Below are positions 8,230-16,327 of a stretch of 64,000 nt of DNA, piece by piece. The translations under genes and the position numbers were made by a program. Within the stretch, counting starts at the first letter, position 1, and every line of letters begins with the position of its first letter. Origin of the DNA: Lewinellaceae bacterium (GTDB lineage Bacteria; Bacteroidota; Bacteroidia; Chitinophagales; Saprospiraceae); contig JACJXZ010000017.1 of NCBI GenBank assembly GCA_020636375.1, forward strand, positions 171,199-235,198, in the 5' to 3' direction. Under the pieces are notes generated by a model that was given only the letters and a program-made list of their open reading frames with translations, had not been told where the DNA came from and made no database searches.

Positions 8230-9570
8230 ATGCGTAAACTGATTTTTCTTCTTTGCGTTTTCGCCCTCCCGGGCTTCTTCCTATCCACTGTTTCCGCCCA
8301 GGAAACCCTGACGGCCGCCGAGCAGTCGACAGCCATTGACAGCCTGATCCACAGCCTGGAGGAAAATTACGTTTTCCCCAAACTGGCGGAACAGATGGGC
8401 CAGCATCTGCGCCAGAAGCAAAAGGCAGGCGCCTTCAAAAACCTGACGGAACCGGTCGCCTTCGCCGACCGGCTGACGGAAGAGATCCAGTATGTGAGCA
8501 AAGACAAGCACCTCCGGGTGCGGTTCGACCCCGAGGGCGCTGCCCGGATGCGGGCGCATGCCGCAAGCGACGAAAACGAAGACGACGGCCCCGACCCCGA
8601 ATGGCTGAAACAGATGGCCCGCGACAATTATGGTTTCCAGGGGGCAAAAATCCTGGAAGGCAACGTCGGCTACCTCGACCTGCGGGGCTTTTTCCCGGCG
8701 GCCTACGCCGGAGAAACCGCCGCTGCCGCCATGAACATGCTGTCCAATACCGACGCCATCATTTTCGACCTGCGGCAGAACGGCGGCGGCGACCCGGGCA
8801 TGATCCAGCTGCTGACGTCCTATCTTTACCCGGCAGGCAGAGACGTCCACCTGAATAGCTTCTACCACCGCCACTCCAACGATACAAGCCAGACCTGGAC
8901 GCTGCCCTACGTGCCCGGCAAACGCAACCCGGATGCCGAGGTGTTCGTACTGACCAGCAACTCCACCTTCTCGGCAGCAGAAGAATTTACCTATAACCTC
9001 CGGAACCTGGAGCGGGCTACCATAGTCGGGGAAACGACCGGCGGCGGCGCCCACCCCGGCGGCATGATGCCGATCGCACAGCAGTTCGTCGCCTTCATCC
9101 CGAACGGCCGGGCGATCAACCCCATCACCAACACCAACTGGGAAGGCACGGGGGTAAGCCCCCACGTCGAAGTGGAAAAGGAAAAAGCCCTCGGCACCGC
9201 CCATCAGATGGCGCTGGAAAAACTGGCGGAAAAGGCTGAATCGGATGAAACCAGGCGCTACTTCGAATGGTTCGCCACCTACCTGAAGTCCAAAAACGAA
9301 CCGCCGGCCCTCAGCAGGCAGCAAATGCAGGCCTGCACCGGCAACTACGGTGCCCGCAACATCCTGCTGGAAGACGGCCAGCTCTTCTACCAGCGCACCG
9401 GACGGCCAAAAATGGCATTGGTCCCACTTAGCTCTACGTCCTTCGCCCTGACAGATGACCCCGATTTGACATTCACCGTGGAAATGGAGGATGGCGAAGC
9501 CGCCGCCTTAGTCGTGGAGAGCGTCAACGGCTGGCGGGAAAGGACGGAGCGGAAAGGGGCGCAGCCTTAG
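8230..9570 (+). CDS. Secreted S41 family peptidase
   Basis: 446 residues with a signal peptide (cleavage after VSAQ near residue 24). The N-terminal helical domain (LIHSLEENYVFPKLAEQM) is that of the IRBP-like/tricorn-core S41 subgroup. The protease core has GYLDLRGFF, AIIFDLRQNGGGDPGM and TSNSTFSAAEEFTYNL, where Ser248 of TFSAAEE is the predicted nucleophile, then GETTGGGAHPGG. No PDZ domain is obvious, and a C-terminal extension of about 110 residues resembles the small beta domains appended to such hydrolases. It acts in the periplasm or outside. It follows marR and may be regulated by it. Physiological substrate unknown. Confidence 0.9.
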   Translation: MRKLIFLLCVFALPGFFLSTVSAQETLTAAEQSTAIDSLIHSLEENYVFPKLAEQMGQHLRQKQKAGAFKNLTEPVAFADRLTEEIQYVSKDKHLRVRFDPEGAARMRAHAASDENEDDGPDPEWLKQMARDNYGFQGAKILEGNVGYLDLRGFFPAAYAGETAAAAMNMLSNTDAIIFDLRQNGGGDPGMIQLLTSYLYPAGRDVHLNSFYHRHSNDTSQTWTLPYVPGKRNPDAEVFVLTSNSTFSAAEEFTYNLRNLERATIVGETTGGGAHPGGMMPIAQQFVAFIPNGRAINPITNTNWEGTGVSPHVEVEKEKALGTAHQMALEKLAEKAESDETRRYFEWFATYLKSKNEPPALSRQQMQACTGNYGARNILLEDGQLFYQRTGRPKMALVPLSSTSFALTDDPDLTFTVEMEDGEAAALVVESVNGWRERTERKGAQP

Positions 9571-9744
9571 GGATTGCGCAAAAATAAATTACCCATTTAG
9601 ACTCGTTCTTTTGCGCGCTAACTGCGTTGATCCCGCTCAGATTGAGCGGGACGCCGTAGCCCCGCTATGTCTGCGTTTTTCGCCTTGTTAGCGCACAAAA
9701 TAACTTCGTCTATTCTGTGTAACTTATTATTGCGCAATCCCTTA
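9567..9744. repeat. Structured inverted-repeat element, family copy A
   Basis: Arms TTAGGGATTGCGCAA-AAATAA (left) and the mirror TTATTATTGCGCAATCCCTTA (right, ends 9744) close a 178-bp palindromic element between two converging genes; the left arm includes the stop codon of the S41 gene. The core has nested hairpins (GCGCTAAC with GTTAGCGC; CCCGCTCA with TGAGCGGG) and the string CGCCGTAGCcccGCTATGtCTGC, which recurs in the element at 34640-34804. Confidence 0.75.
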
Positions 9745-9750
9745 GTGTAG

Positions 9751-10785
9751 CTATTTCAACGCTACCCTGGCTATATACATATCCGCCGTCATGTACAACA
9801 CGGACTCATCTGCATTCAAGGCGCAGTTGGCCGTGGCCTGCCCGGTGGAGATCGTCCCCAGGTGTTCCCCTTCCGGCGTGAACACGAGGACGCCGCCCGG
9901 CCCGGTAGCGAAAACGATGCCGGCTCTGTTGACTTTCAGGCCGTCGGGCAGGCCTTTGTTGCCGGGTACCATATCCGTCGCGTCGAAGAATACCCTGCCG
10001 TTGGCGAAGTTTTTATTTTCATCCACATCATACGCCATCCAGATGGCCCGATCCGGGTCGGAATTGGCGACGTAACATTTGGCGTAATCCGGGCTGAAAG
10101 CGATGCCGTTCGGCCGCGACAGCTCGTCCGTCAGCAGGAACACTTCCCCTTCCGGCGACACCCGGTAGACGCCCTGGAAGGGGATTTCCTTTCCGGGGTC
10201 GTCCACCTGCTTTTCCAGGCCGTAGGGCGGGTCGGTGAAGTACAGGTGGCCGCCCGGGCCGTAGACGGCATCGTTGGGGCTGTTGAAGCGCTTGCCTTCG
10301 TATTTGTCGGCGATGGTGATGAACGCTGCCCTGGGCGCGCCGGGCGGCGCGTCCATCATGGCCATGCGGCGGTCGCCGTGCTGGCAGAGTACCAGCCTGC
10401 CACCGGGGCTGAGTATCAGTCCGTTGGAGCCGGTTTCGCCGCCCTTCGGCAAATCAGCGGTGTACCCGGAAGGCTGCAGGTACACTGAATCGCCCTCGCC
10501 CTCTTTCCAGCGGTAGACCGTGTTTTTCGGCACGTCCGACCAGATCAGCATCTGCTCGGCCTCCAGCCAGAGGGGCCCCTCGGCCCATTCGTAGCCTTCG
10601 GCGATGACCTCGACCGGAGCACTGGTATCCAGGACAGCGGACAACCTCGCATCGACCACAATTATTTCGCCAATGGTTTTGTAGCTGAGAGAATCCTCTT
10701 TTGGCATATCTGTCGTTTTTTCCTTTGCGGAATTTTTACAGGAAAAGAAGCTGCTGAGCAGGAGGAGCATGAATACGTATCGCAT
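9751..10785 (-). CDS. SMP-30/gluconolactonase/LRE-family lipoprotein
   Basis: 344 residues with a lipoprotein signal (LLLLSSFFSC, Cys16). The six-bladed propeller signatures are present: EGYEWAEGPLWLEAEQML at the start of the fold, SNGLILSPGGRLVLCQHGDR, NSPNDAVYGPGGHLYFTDPPYG with the metal-binding Asn/Asp, RPNGIAFSPD and LPDGLKVNRAG. The family hydrolyses lactones such as gluconolactone using one divalent metal. As a lipoprotein it would act in the periplasm or at the outer membrane. It converges on the S41 peptidase gene across the palindromic element; the upstream neighbour is a separate MDR gene 56 bases away on the same strand. Confidence 0.9.
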   Translation of the reverse strand: MRYVFMLLLLSSFFSCKNSAKEKTTDMPKEDSLSYKTIGEIIVVDARLSAVLDTSAPVEVIAEGYEWAEGPLWLEAEQMLIWSDVPKNTVYRWKEGEGDSVYLQPSGYTADLPKGGETGSNGLILSPGGRLVLCQHGDRRMAMMDAPPGAPRAAFITIADKYEGKRFNSPNDAVYGPGGHLYFTDPPYGLEKQVDDPGKEIPFQGVYRVSPEGEVFLLTDELSRPNGIAFSPDYAKCYVANSDPDRAIWMAYDVDENKNFANGRVFFDATDMVPGNKGLPDGLKVNRAGIVFATGPGGVLVFTPEGEHLGTISTGQATANCALNADESVLYMTADMYIARVALK

Positions 10786-10841
10786 AGTTTTCGTTTTGAA
10801 ATTGCTCCGCTGAAGGTAAGCAATTCAAACGAGACCTGCGT

Positions 10842-11828
10842 TTAATCCTCCAGCGTTACCACCACATTTCCCTGCTTATGGCCGGTATCGACGTAGCGGT
10901 GCGCCTCCGCCATCTGCTCCAGCGGATAGCGGCGGCTGATCGCCGGCCGGAATTGGCCCGCTTCAGCCAGTTCCGCCAGGAAGCGCAGGTCTTCCGGCCG
11001 CTCGTCGGCAGGCCCGGCGATGACCTTTTTGCTGCTCGTGAGCGCCACCCAGGGGATACGGGCCATTTCCGGCAGGCCGGACACTACCGCCAGGAGGCGG
11101 CCGCCTTCCCGGAGCGCGTTTTTGACGCGGGAATACGGCGCGTTGCCGACGTTGTCCATGATGATGTCGTAGGTTTCGCCCTTGCCGGTGAAATCCTCCC
11201 GGGTATAGTCGACGACTTTATCCGCTCCGAACGATTGTACGAATCCCACATTTGCCGTGCTGCACACGCCGGTGACTTGCGCGCCGAAGTATTTGGCGAC
11301 CTGCACGGCAGCGATACCGACGGCGCCGGAAGCGCCGTTGACCAGCACTTTGTCCCCTCTTTTTATCCCGGCCCGTTCGCGGAGATAGTTTATGGCCGTC
11401 ATGCCGCCGAAAGTGATGGCGGCGGCTTCTTCGAAGTTCAGGTTGCCTGGTTTTAAGACGATGACGCCGTCTTCCGGCATGGTTTTGTACTCGGCGTGAC
11501 AACCCATTTTGTTGCCATCCATGGCGAAGACCTCGTCGCCGGCCCTGAACTTTGTTACGTCCTTGCCCACTGCTTCGACTTTGCCGGCCAGCACCACCCC
11601 CAGTATAGGCTGCCGCGGGCGGGAAAAGCCGAAGGCTAAGCGGACGAAGATGCCGAAGCCGGGCGGCACTTCCAGGCTGCGGATGCGCCAGTCGCCGGAA
11701 TTGACAGCCGTGGCATGGATTTTTACCAGCACCTCCTGGTCTTTGGGCACCGGCTTTTCTACTTCCTGAAGCCGGAGGACGTCGGGTGGCCCGTATCCGG
11801 TTGCAATAATTGCTTTCATTATATTCAT
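10842..11828 (-). CDS. NAD(P)-dependent alcohol dehydrogenase / quinone oxidoreductase-like (MDR)
   Basis: Starting at the ATG of MNIMKAIIATGYGPP, about 328 residues of the medium-chain reductase superfamily. Motifs: VLVKIHATAVNSGDWRIR (catalytic-domain start), GVVLAGKVEAVGKDV, and the cofactor loop VNGASGAVGIAAVQVAKYFGA. The Cys/His zinc ligands of classical ADHs are absent (AVNSGDWR in place of GVCHTD), so it is of the zinc-free quinone-reductase type, expected to reduce quinones or enones with NADPH. The frame is open for 43 codons further upstream but those residues look non-family, so the internal start is preferred. Genomic context gives no substrate. Confidence 0.88.
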   Translation of the reverse strand: MNIMKAIIATGYGPPDVLRLQEVEKPVPKDQEVLVKIHATAVNSGDWRIRSLEVPPGFGIFVRLAFGFSRPRQPILGVVLAGKVEAVGKDVTKFRAGDEVFAMDGNKMGCHAEYKTMPEDGVIVLKPGNLNFEEAAAITFGGMTAINYLRERAGIKRGDKVLVNGASGAVGIAAVQVAKYFGAQVTGVCSTANVGFVQSFGADKVVDYTREDFTGKGETYDIIMDNVGNAPYSRVKNALREGGRLLAVVSGLPEMARIPWVALTSSKKVIAGPADERPEDLRFLAELAEAGQFRPAISRRYPLEQMAEAHRYVDTGHKQGNVVVTLED

Positions 11829-11960
11829 TTTTTTCTGTTGAAATATTGGGTTTTTCTTGCCACAAAAGCTCCAAAGCACTAAAAAGGCACAAAAATATCT
11901 GCGTGGGCCGAGAGCCATACCCCGCCGAATGGCGAAATCCGAAAACCGAACGGCCACCCT

Positions 11961-12209
11961 CTACTCCGCCGTCTCCACGCAGGCTACCAGCAGCAGCGGC
12001 AGGCCCAGGTCGCGCACCCGGCGGAGCAGGCCGTGCAGGGCCGCCTGGTCGGCCACCGGCCCGGCAATCAGCGTGTCGCCGTTCGCTTCCAGGGTGATGG
12101 CCATGCCGTCGAACCAGCCGGCCCACTGCGGGCCCAGGTGTCCGTGGAGCCGGATATGGTATACCAGGGGTTGGTCGAAGTTGAGGGCCGGTTTGCTTTT
12201 GACTGACAT
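11961..12209 (-). CDS. Small conserved protein of unknown function
   Basis: 82 residues, highly patterned: LVYHIRLHGHLGPQWAGWFDG near the start, then GDTLIAGPVADQAALHGLLRRV and DLGLPLLLV. Small proteins with this HLGPQW-WFDG / GPVADQAALHGLL signature are widespread in bacteria and usually annotated as hypothetical. It has no signal peptide or membrane segment. It lies on the same strand upstream of the MDR dehydrogenase, separated by a spacer with the CCACAAAAGC-type repeat. Function unknown. Confidence 0.75.
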   Translation of the reverse strand: MSVKSKPALNFDQPLVYHIRLHGHLGPQWAGWFDGMAITLEANGDTLIAGPVADQAALHGLLRRVRDLGLPLLLVACVETAE

Positions 12210-12370
12210 CGTCTCGTTTTTTTATACTGCAAATGTACCGGCAGAAAGGTATTGGTGTAAACCTACTAAAGTACTGTTTTGGGGGAAGGTGGATGATGGT
12301 AGCCGGCATCCGTCGCCCACCAGGGCGGGAGGATGGTTAAAGTATAAGCCTGGGTATCGCTCCTTTTAAC

Positions 12371-12399
12371 TTTGGGTTAACTCTCATTTTATATTTTTG
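12371..12399 (+). promoter_or_regulatory. Bacteroidota-type promoter before the phytase remnant
   Basis: TTTG (12371-12374) is followed after 17 bases by TATTTTTG (12392-12399), fitting the -33/-7 boxes of the phylum's primary sigma factor. Transcription would start just before the ATG at 12435. Confidence 0.5.
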
Positions 12400-12434
12400 C
12401 CGGCATCAGTCCATAACACCCAACCGAACAAAAA

Positions 12435-12831
12435 ATGGAACCTAAACACCTTTTTCAAGCCATCTTCCCCTCGGCCCTTCTTTTTTCCTGCCGCCCGGAG
12501 GCGTTCATCGTCTACCCGGCCTTCGAGACCGACCCCGTCGCCAGCCCAGATGATGCCGCCGACGATACCGCCATTTTCATTCATCCCGGCGACGCCTCCA
12601 AAAATGCCATTATCGGGACGGACAAGCAAAAAGGCCTGATCGTCTACGATGCGCAGGGCAAAGCCGTTCACCGCTACCCGTTCGGCAGGATCAGCAACGT
12701 GGACCTGAGGCAGGAGGTGGACTGGAACGGGCGCCGGGTTACCATCGTGGGCGGCAGCAATCGACCTGATCAAGCAACAGGAATTTTATGCCTTGTGGAT
12801 GAGGGTGGGGCTGCGGCTGAAGTATGATTAA
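12435..12831 (+). pseudogene. Beta-propeller phytase, N-terminal remnant fused to a foreign 3' end
   Basis: The first 115 or so residues match the start of beta-propeller 3-phytases: lipoprotein-like LLFSC, FETDPVASPDDAADDTAIF, HPGDASKNAIIGTDKQKGL and ISNVDLRQEVDW. The match stops at GGSNR near 12765, where the propeller should continue for about 200 more residues. In another frame from 12760 the sequence IDLIKQQEFYALWMRVGLRL ends at a TAA (12829-12831), which looks like the C-terminus of a different protein. The simplest reading is an internal deletion joining two genes. The product, if made, would lack the catalytic calcium sites. Confidence 0.65.
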
Positions 12832-13027
12832 AGATAAGGAAGGATAAAACAGCCCAGAGGGAGGATAGCACACTGATTTATTAAGATTCATCAGGGTTTA
12901 TTAAGATCATCTCCTTCGATGGTTACAATCCTAAGCAATCTAAATTTATCCTAACCGATCAGTGCACCATTCCTTTTTGCACAACTCCCTCCATGTAAGG
13001 AAGCAAATGGGCGGCAAGGCTGGTTTC

Positions 13028-14062
13028 TTAAGCCGCTTCCAGGTCCAGTACGACGCGCCCGTTGATCCGCCCGTCCTTCAGGCGGCTGAAGATGTCATTG
13101 ATCGCGTCCAGCTTCTGGATTTCCACCGTAGGTTTCACCTTGCCTTCGGCGGCGAACATCAGGCTTTCTTCCAGGTCTTTCCGGGTGCCTACGATGGAGC
13201 CGCGGACCGTGATCCGTTTCAGCACAACATCGAAAATGGGCGTCGGGAAGTCGCCCGGCGGCAGCCCTACCAGCGAGCAGGTGCCGCCCCGGCGCAGCAT
13301 ATCGATGGATTGGCGGAAGATGCCGGGAGAAACGGCCGTCACCAGAACGCCGTGCGCCCCGCCCGTCTCCTTATGAATGGCGGCGGCGGGGTCCTGTTTG
13401 GCGGCATTTACCGTCACCTCGGCACCCAGGCTTCGGGCCAGTTCGAGTTTTTCGTCGGAAACGTCAACCGCGGCCACGTGCCGGCCCATGGCCTTAGCGT
13501 ACTGTACAGCCACATGGCCCAGGCCGCCGACGCCTACGATAACTACCCACTCGCCGGGCTTGGTATCCGTCTCTTTGAGCCCTTTGTAGGTGGTAACGCC
13601 CGCGCACAGGATCGGCGCGGCGGAAAGAAAATCCAGCCCGTCGGGGATCCGTCCGACATAGCCGGCGTCGGCCAGCACGTATTCGGCAAAGCCGCCGTCG
13701 ACCGAGTAGCCGGTGTTCTGCTGCTGTTCGCAAAGCGTTTCCCAGCCCGTGAAGCAGTATTCGCAAGAGCCGCAGGCGCTGTGCAGCCAGGGGATGCCCA
13801 CCCGGTCGCCTTCTTTCAGGTGCCTGACCCCGGGGCCTGCCGCCGCCACGTAACCGACGCCCTCATGGCCGGGAATGAAGGGCAGCTTGGGCTTTACCGG
13901 CCAGTCGCCGTCGGCGGCGTGGAGGTCGGTATGGCAGACGCCCGAGGCGGCCACCCGCACCAGGACCTGCCCCGGGCCGGGCCGGGGAACACTGACGCTT
14001 TCAATGCTCAGGGGCTTGCCGAATTCGTGAACTACGGCAGCTTTCATCGTTTTTGGCAACAT
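13028..14062 (-). CDS. adhP: Zinc-dependent alcohol dehydrogenase
   Basis: 344 residues of the class of AdhP/ADH-I enzymes, oxidising primary alcohols with NAD. Catalytic zinc ligands sit in GVCHTDLH and GHEGVGYV; the structural zinc loop has four cysteines in CGSCEYCFTGWETLC; the Rossmann loop is GVGGLGHVAVQYAKAMG. All are intact and the length is standard. The ATG five codons in (MKAAVVHEFG) is the more usual family start. It stands alone with about 200 bases of gene-free sequence on the left and decayed sequence on the right. Cytosolic; probably fermentation or detoxification of alcohols and aldehydes. Confidence 0.93.
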   Translation of the reverse strand: MLPKTMKAAVVHEFGKPLSIESVSVPRPGPGQVLVRVAASGVCHTDLHAADGDWPVKPKLPFIPGHEGVGYVAAAGPGVRHLKEGDRVGIPWLHSACGSCEYCFTGWETLCEQQQNTGYSVDGGFAEYVLADAGYVGRIPDGLDFLSAAPILCAGVTTYKGLKETDTKPGEWVVIVGVGGLGHVAVQYAKAMGRHVAAVDVSDEKLELARSLGAEVTVNAAKQDPAAAIHKETGGAHGVLVTAVSPGIFRQSIDMLRRGGTCSLVGLPPGDFPTPIFDVVLKRITVRGSIVGTRKDLEESLMFAAEGKVKPTVEIQKLDAINDIFSRLKDGRINGRVVLDLEAA

Positions 14063-14295
14063 AATTCAAACAGTTTTATGATAAGAGAAATAGAAGGCAC
14101 GGCCACAGAACCGCCCCTAACCGAAATGGGAAAGAAGGCGCCTACAGAATGATGGCGACTGAAAAAGGCTTGAAAAACTGTCTTTGGAGTTGTGCTTCAG
14201 CTATGAGGAAAAATAGGGCGAACGCGTGAGTTGTGCTTCGAATTCAGGTGAGGCAATATAGTATTTTTTGGGGAGAAATACAATGAAAATTTTTT

Positions 14296-14496
14296 TTATG
14301 TTTCCGCCTCTGCCTTTTCGGCGGGAGCCAGCCCCCGTTTGAACCGGCCCCTCGCATAGCCGCCGTATAATACGAGGTGGGATACTTTTTCGGGGTGCCT
14401 GGCTGCATAGGCAATGGAAACGGAGGCGCCCTGAGATATGCCGAGCAGGGGAAACTTTTTGAACCCTGCATCGGAAGTAGTACAAAAAACGGACAA
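14296..14496 (-). pseudogene. Alpha/beta hydrolase remnant
   Basis: About 65 codons contain PLLGISQGASVSIAYAARHP followed by VSHLVLYGGYARGRFKRG. This is the nucleophile elbow (GISQG) and following strand of alpha/beta hydrolases of the type fused to LuxR or cyclase regulators. Nothing upstream or downstream continues the fold in any frame, so only this internal piece survives. Confidence 0.65.
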
Positions 14497-14525
14497 CCTG
14501 TCTCATCACACCCTCTCTTCAATCA

Positions 14526-15026
14526 CTACTCAGTTCTGCCTCTTTGGGTCACTACCCGGATCACCCCATTGCCGGCCTGGCTGTACAAACTGGCTTCAGC
14601 CAGGCTCCGGAGAACCTCGATCCGCTCGACGTCGGCCGGGGCAATGCTCCAGAGCAGGTTGTTGAGCGCCGCGTCATCGTAGTTGTAAAAAGGCATGCCG
14701 TCGAGGACCAGCAGGGGCGGCCCCAGGGCGCCGCGGATACGGATGCAGTAGGTATTGTACGTACCCGTCACCCAAACGCCCGGAACCCGGCCCTGTATCA
14801 TCTCGGCGATATGGAGATAGCCGTTGTTTTGGGCAGGAGACAGGAGCGTGATGGCGGCGGTGGCCTCGCTGATCGAAGTTACGGCCCTGGGCTGCAGCAC
14901 CTCAATACGCTGTACGGCCAGCTCTTCATTATCCGGGCAGCCAGGGCAGGAATTGTTGCCGAATGCCGGCAAAGCGGCGAAGAAGAGCAATCCGAGGACA
15001 GGAAAGAATATTTTCTTGTTTTTCAT
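14526..15026 (-). CDS. Orphan TonB-dependent receptor plug-domain protein
   Basis: 166 residues: a signal peptide (VLGLLFFAALPAFG), a Cys-rich spacer (CPGCPDNEE), then a single plug domain with IAEMIQGRVPGVWVTG, IRIRGALGPPLLVLDGMPF and VERIEVLRSLAEASLYSQAG ending GVIRVVTQRG. These are the conserved SusC-type plug motifs. The 22-strand barrel that normally follows is missing and the gene ends cleanly with a stop, so it is a free-standing plug. Homologous short plug-only proteins occur in Bacteroidota, with unknown function. It could be a periplasmic partner or a shortened receptor; the neighbouring iron operon makes a link to metal uptake possible but unproven. Confidence 0.8.
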   Translation of the reverse strand: MKNKKIFFPVLGLLFFAALPAFGNNSCPGCPDNEELAVQRIEVLQPRAVTSISEATAAITLLSPAQNNGYLHIAEMIQGRVPGVWVTGTYNTYCIRIRGALGPPLLVLDGMPFYNYDDAALNNLLWSIAPADVERIEVLRSLAEASLYSQAGNGVIRVVTQRGRTE

Positions 15027-15168
15027 AGCTTTTGCTTTTGGTTAGCCAATCACTGATAGCGCATACTAACACAATCCTTTTTCTCTGTTAATAGTTTGTT
15101 AAGGCCCCTTCTAATTAATGCCGAAGCGGCTATCGGCCTGCATGTGAAAAAAAATGCTCCGAAACTTT

Positions 15169-15184
15169 TTTAGACTAATCTAAA
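15169..15184. promoter_or_regulatory. Candidate DtxR/IdeR-type iron box
   Basis: TTTAGACTAATCTAAA, an interrupted palindrome (TTTAGA/TCTAAA) resembling DtxR-family operators. It sits about five bases upstream of a -7 box, so a bound repressor would block transcription of the downstream feo operon. A partial second half-site (GATTAGATTTA) follows near 15212. Confidence 0.6.
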
Positions 15185-15188
15185 TTTT

Positions 15189-15196
15189 TATATTTG
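15189..15196 (+). promoter_or_regulatory. Bacteroidota -7 box of the feo operon
   Basis: TATATTTG matches TAnnTTTG and lies 73 bases before the ATG of the DtxR-FeoA gene, overlapping the reach of the iron box. Confidence 0.5.
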
Positions 15197-15268
15197 CATT
15201 AACTAAAAAAGTGATTAGATTTATAAAAAATCTTGTCCTTTTGGGAATTTAAATAATGAATTGCAGTT

Positions 15269-16327
15269 ATGAATTCAATAAATCCCGGGATTGCTCTGTT
15301 GATCGGCGCTGGAATACTGGCTGCCTTGCTCTGGGCCCTCTGGCCGAAGCGGGGGCTCCTCTCCTTACTGAACAAAGCCCGGATGAACAGCCAGCGAATA
15401 CTGCTGGAAGATGCGCTCAAATTCCTGTTTGACTGTGAGTATAAGGGCATCTCCTGCGGGTTGAACAGCATTGCCGGCAATCTGAATATTTCTGCCGACA
15501 AGGCGGCTCACCTGCTGAACCGCCTGCGGGCTATAGGGCTGATCAGGATGGAAGACCAGGCTTTTTACCTGACCGACACAGGGCGGTCGTATGCCCTGCG
15601 CATCATCCGCGTACACCGCATCTGGGAGCGCTACCTTGCCGACGAAACGGGGGTGGGGCCGATGGAATGGCACGATGAGGCCGACCGCCAGGAGCACCAT
15701 ATGACCCCGGAGGCGGCCGACGAGCTCGCCGCCCGGATCGGCAACCCGGTATTTGACCCGCATGGCGACCCCATACCCTCTGCCCGGGGCGAACTGCCCG
15801 CCCACAAGGGGCAACCCCTCAGCAACCTGCAGGAGGGAGAGATCGCCCAGATCCTGCATATCGAAGACGAACCCCGTACTATTTATGAACAGTTGACGGC
15901 TCTGGGGATTTATCCCGGCATGGAGGTTTACGTCATGGACGTGGCTGAGGGTAAGATCACCTTTGCCGCCAATGGGGAGGAATGCACCCTCACACCCCTC
16001 TTTGCTGCCAGCATTACGGTGGAACTGCTGCCGGAAAGGCCGCCTTTGCCGCCGTTTAAATATGAACTCCTCTCCTCCCTCCGGTTAGGGGAACAAGCGG
16101 AAGTGGCCGGCATCTCCCCCAACTGCCGCGGCCAGCAAAGAAGGCGGCTAATGGACCTCGGAGTCGTTCCCGGAACCATCATCTCCGCCGAATTGAGAAG
16201 CGCCTCCAACGACCCCGTCGCATACCGGATCATGGGCGCCACCATCGCCATCAGGAAAGACCAGGCCAGCCTCATTTTTATCAACAAAAAAGAAACCTCG
16301 ACCAATGAACAGGCATCAGGATTGTGA
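15269..16327 (+). CDS. Membrane-anchored DtxR-like regulator fused to two FeoA domains
   Basis: 352 residues. A hydrophobic segment (about 8-25) comes first. Residues 44-112 form a DtxR-type winged helix (LEDALKFLFDCE ... TDTGRSYALRIIRVHR). Residues 113-172 are the dimerisation/metal domain with HRIWERYL, WHDEADRQEHHM and DPHGDPIP, retaining the EH pair though the usual Cys/Met ligand is Asp. Two FeoA/SH3-like domains follow (about 185-253 with GIYPGMEV, 268-338 with MDLGVVPGTI). The usual separate FeoA is thus replaced by this fusion. It overlaps feoB by 23 bases. Likely role: iron-sensing regulator, FeoA partner of FeoB, or both. Confidence 0.85.
   Translation: MNSINPGIALLIGAGILAALLWALWPKRGLLSLLNKARMNSQRILLEDALKFLFDCEYKGISCGLNSIAGNLNISADKAAHLLNRLRAIGLIRMEDQAFYLTDTGRSYALRIIRVHRIWERYLADETGVGPMEWHDEADRQEHHMTPEAADELAARIGNPVFDPHGDPIPSARGELPAHKGQPLSNLQEGEIAQILHIEDEPRTIYEQLTALGIYPGMEVYVMDVAEGKITFAANGEECTLTPLFAASITVELLPERPPLPPFKYELLSSLRLGEQAEVAGISPNCRGQQRRRLMDLGVVPGTIISAELRSASNDPVAYRIMGATIAIRKDQASLIFINKKETSTNEQASGL

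Noticed and set aside
9567..9744. Simple transcription terminator between converging genes
   Set aside because: The palindrome is far longer than needed and shares an inner core with a distant element, so a repeat family is a better explanation, though it may also terminate transcription.
14237..14245. GCTTCGAATTC, looked like a tRNA T-loop
   Set aside because: No acceptor or anticodon stem can be drawn around it. No tRNA gene was found in the window by eye.
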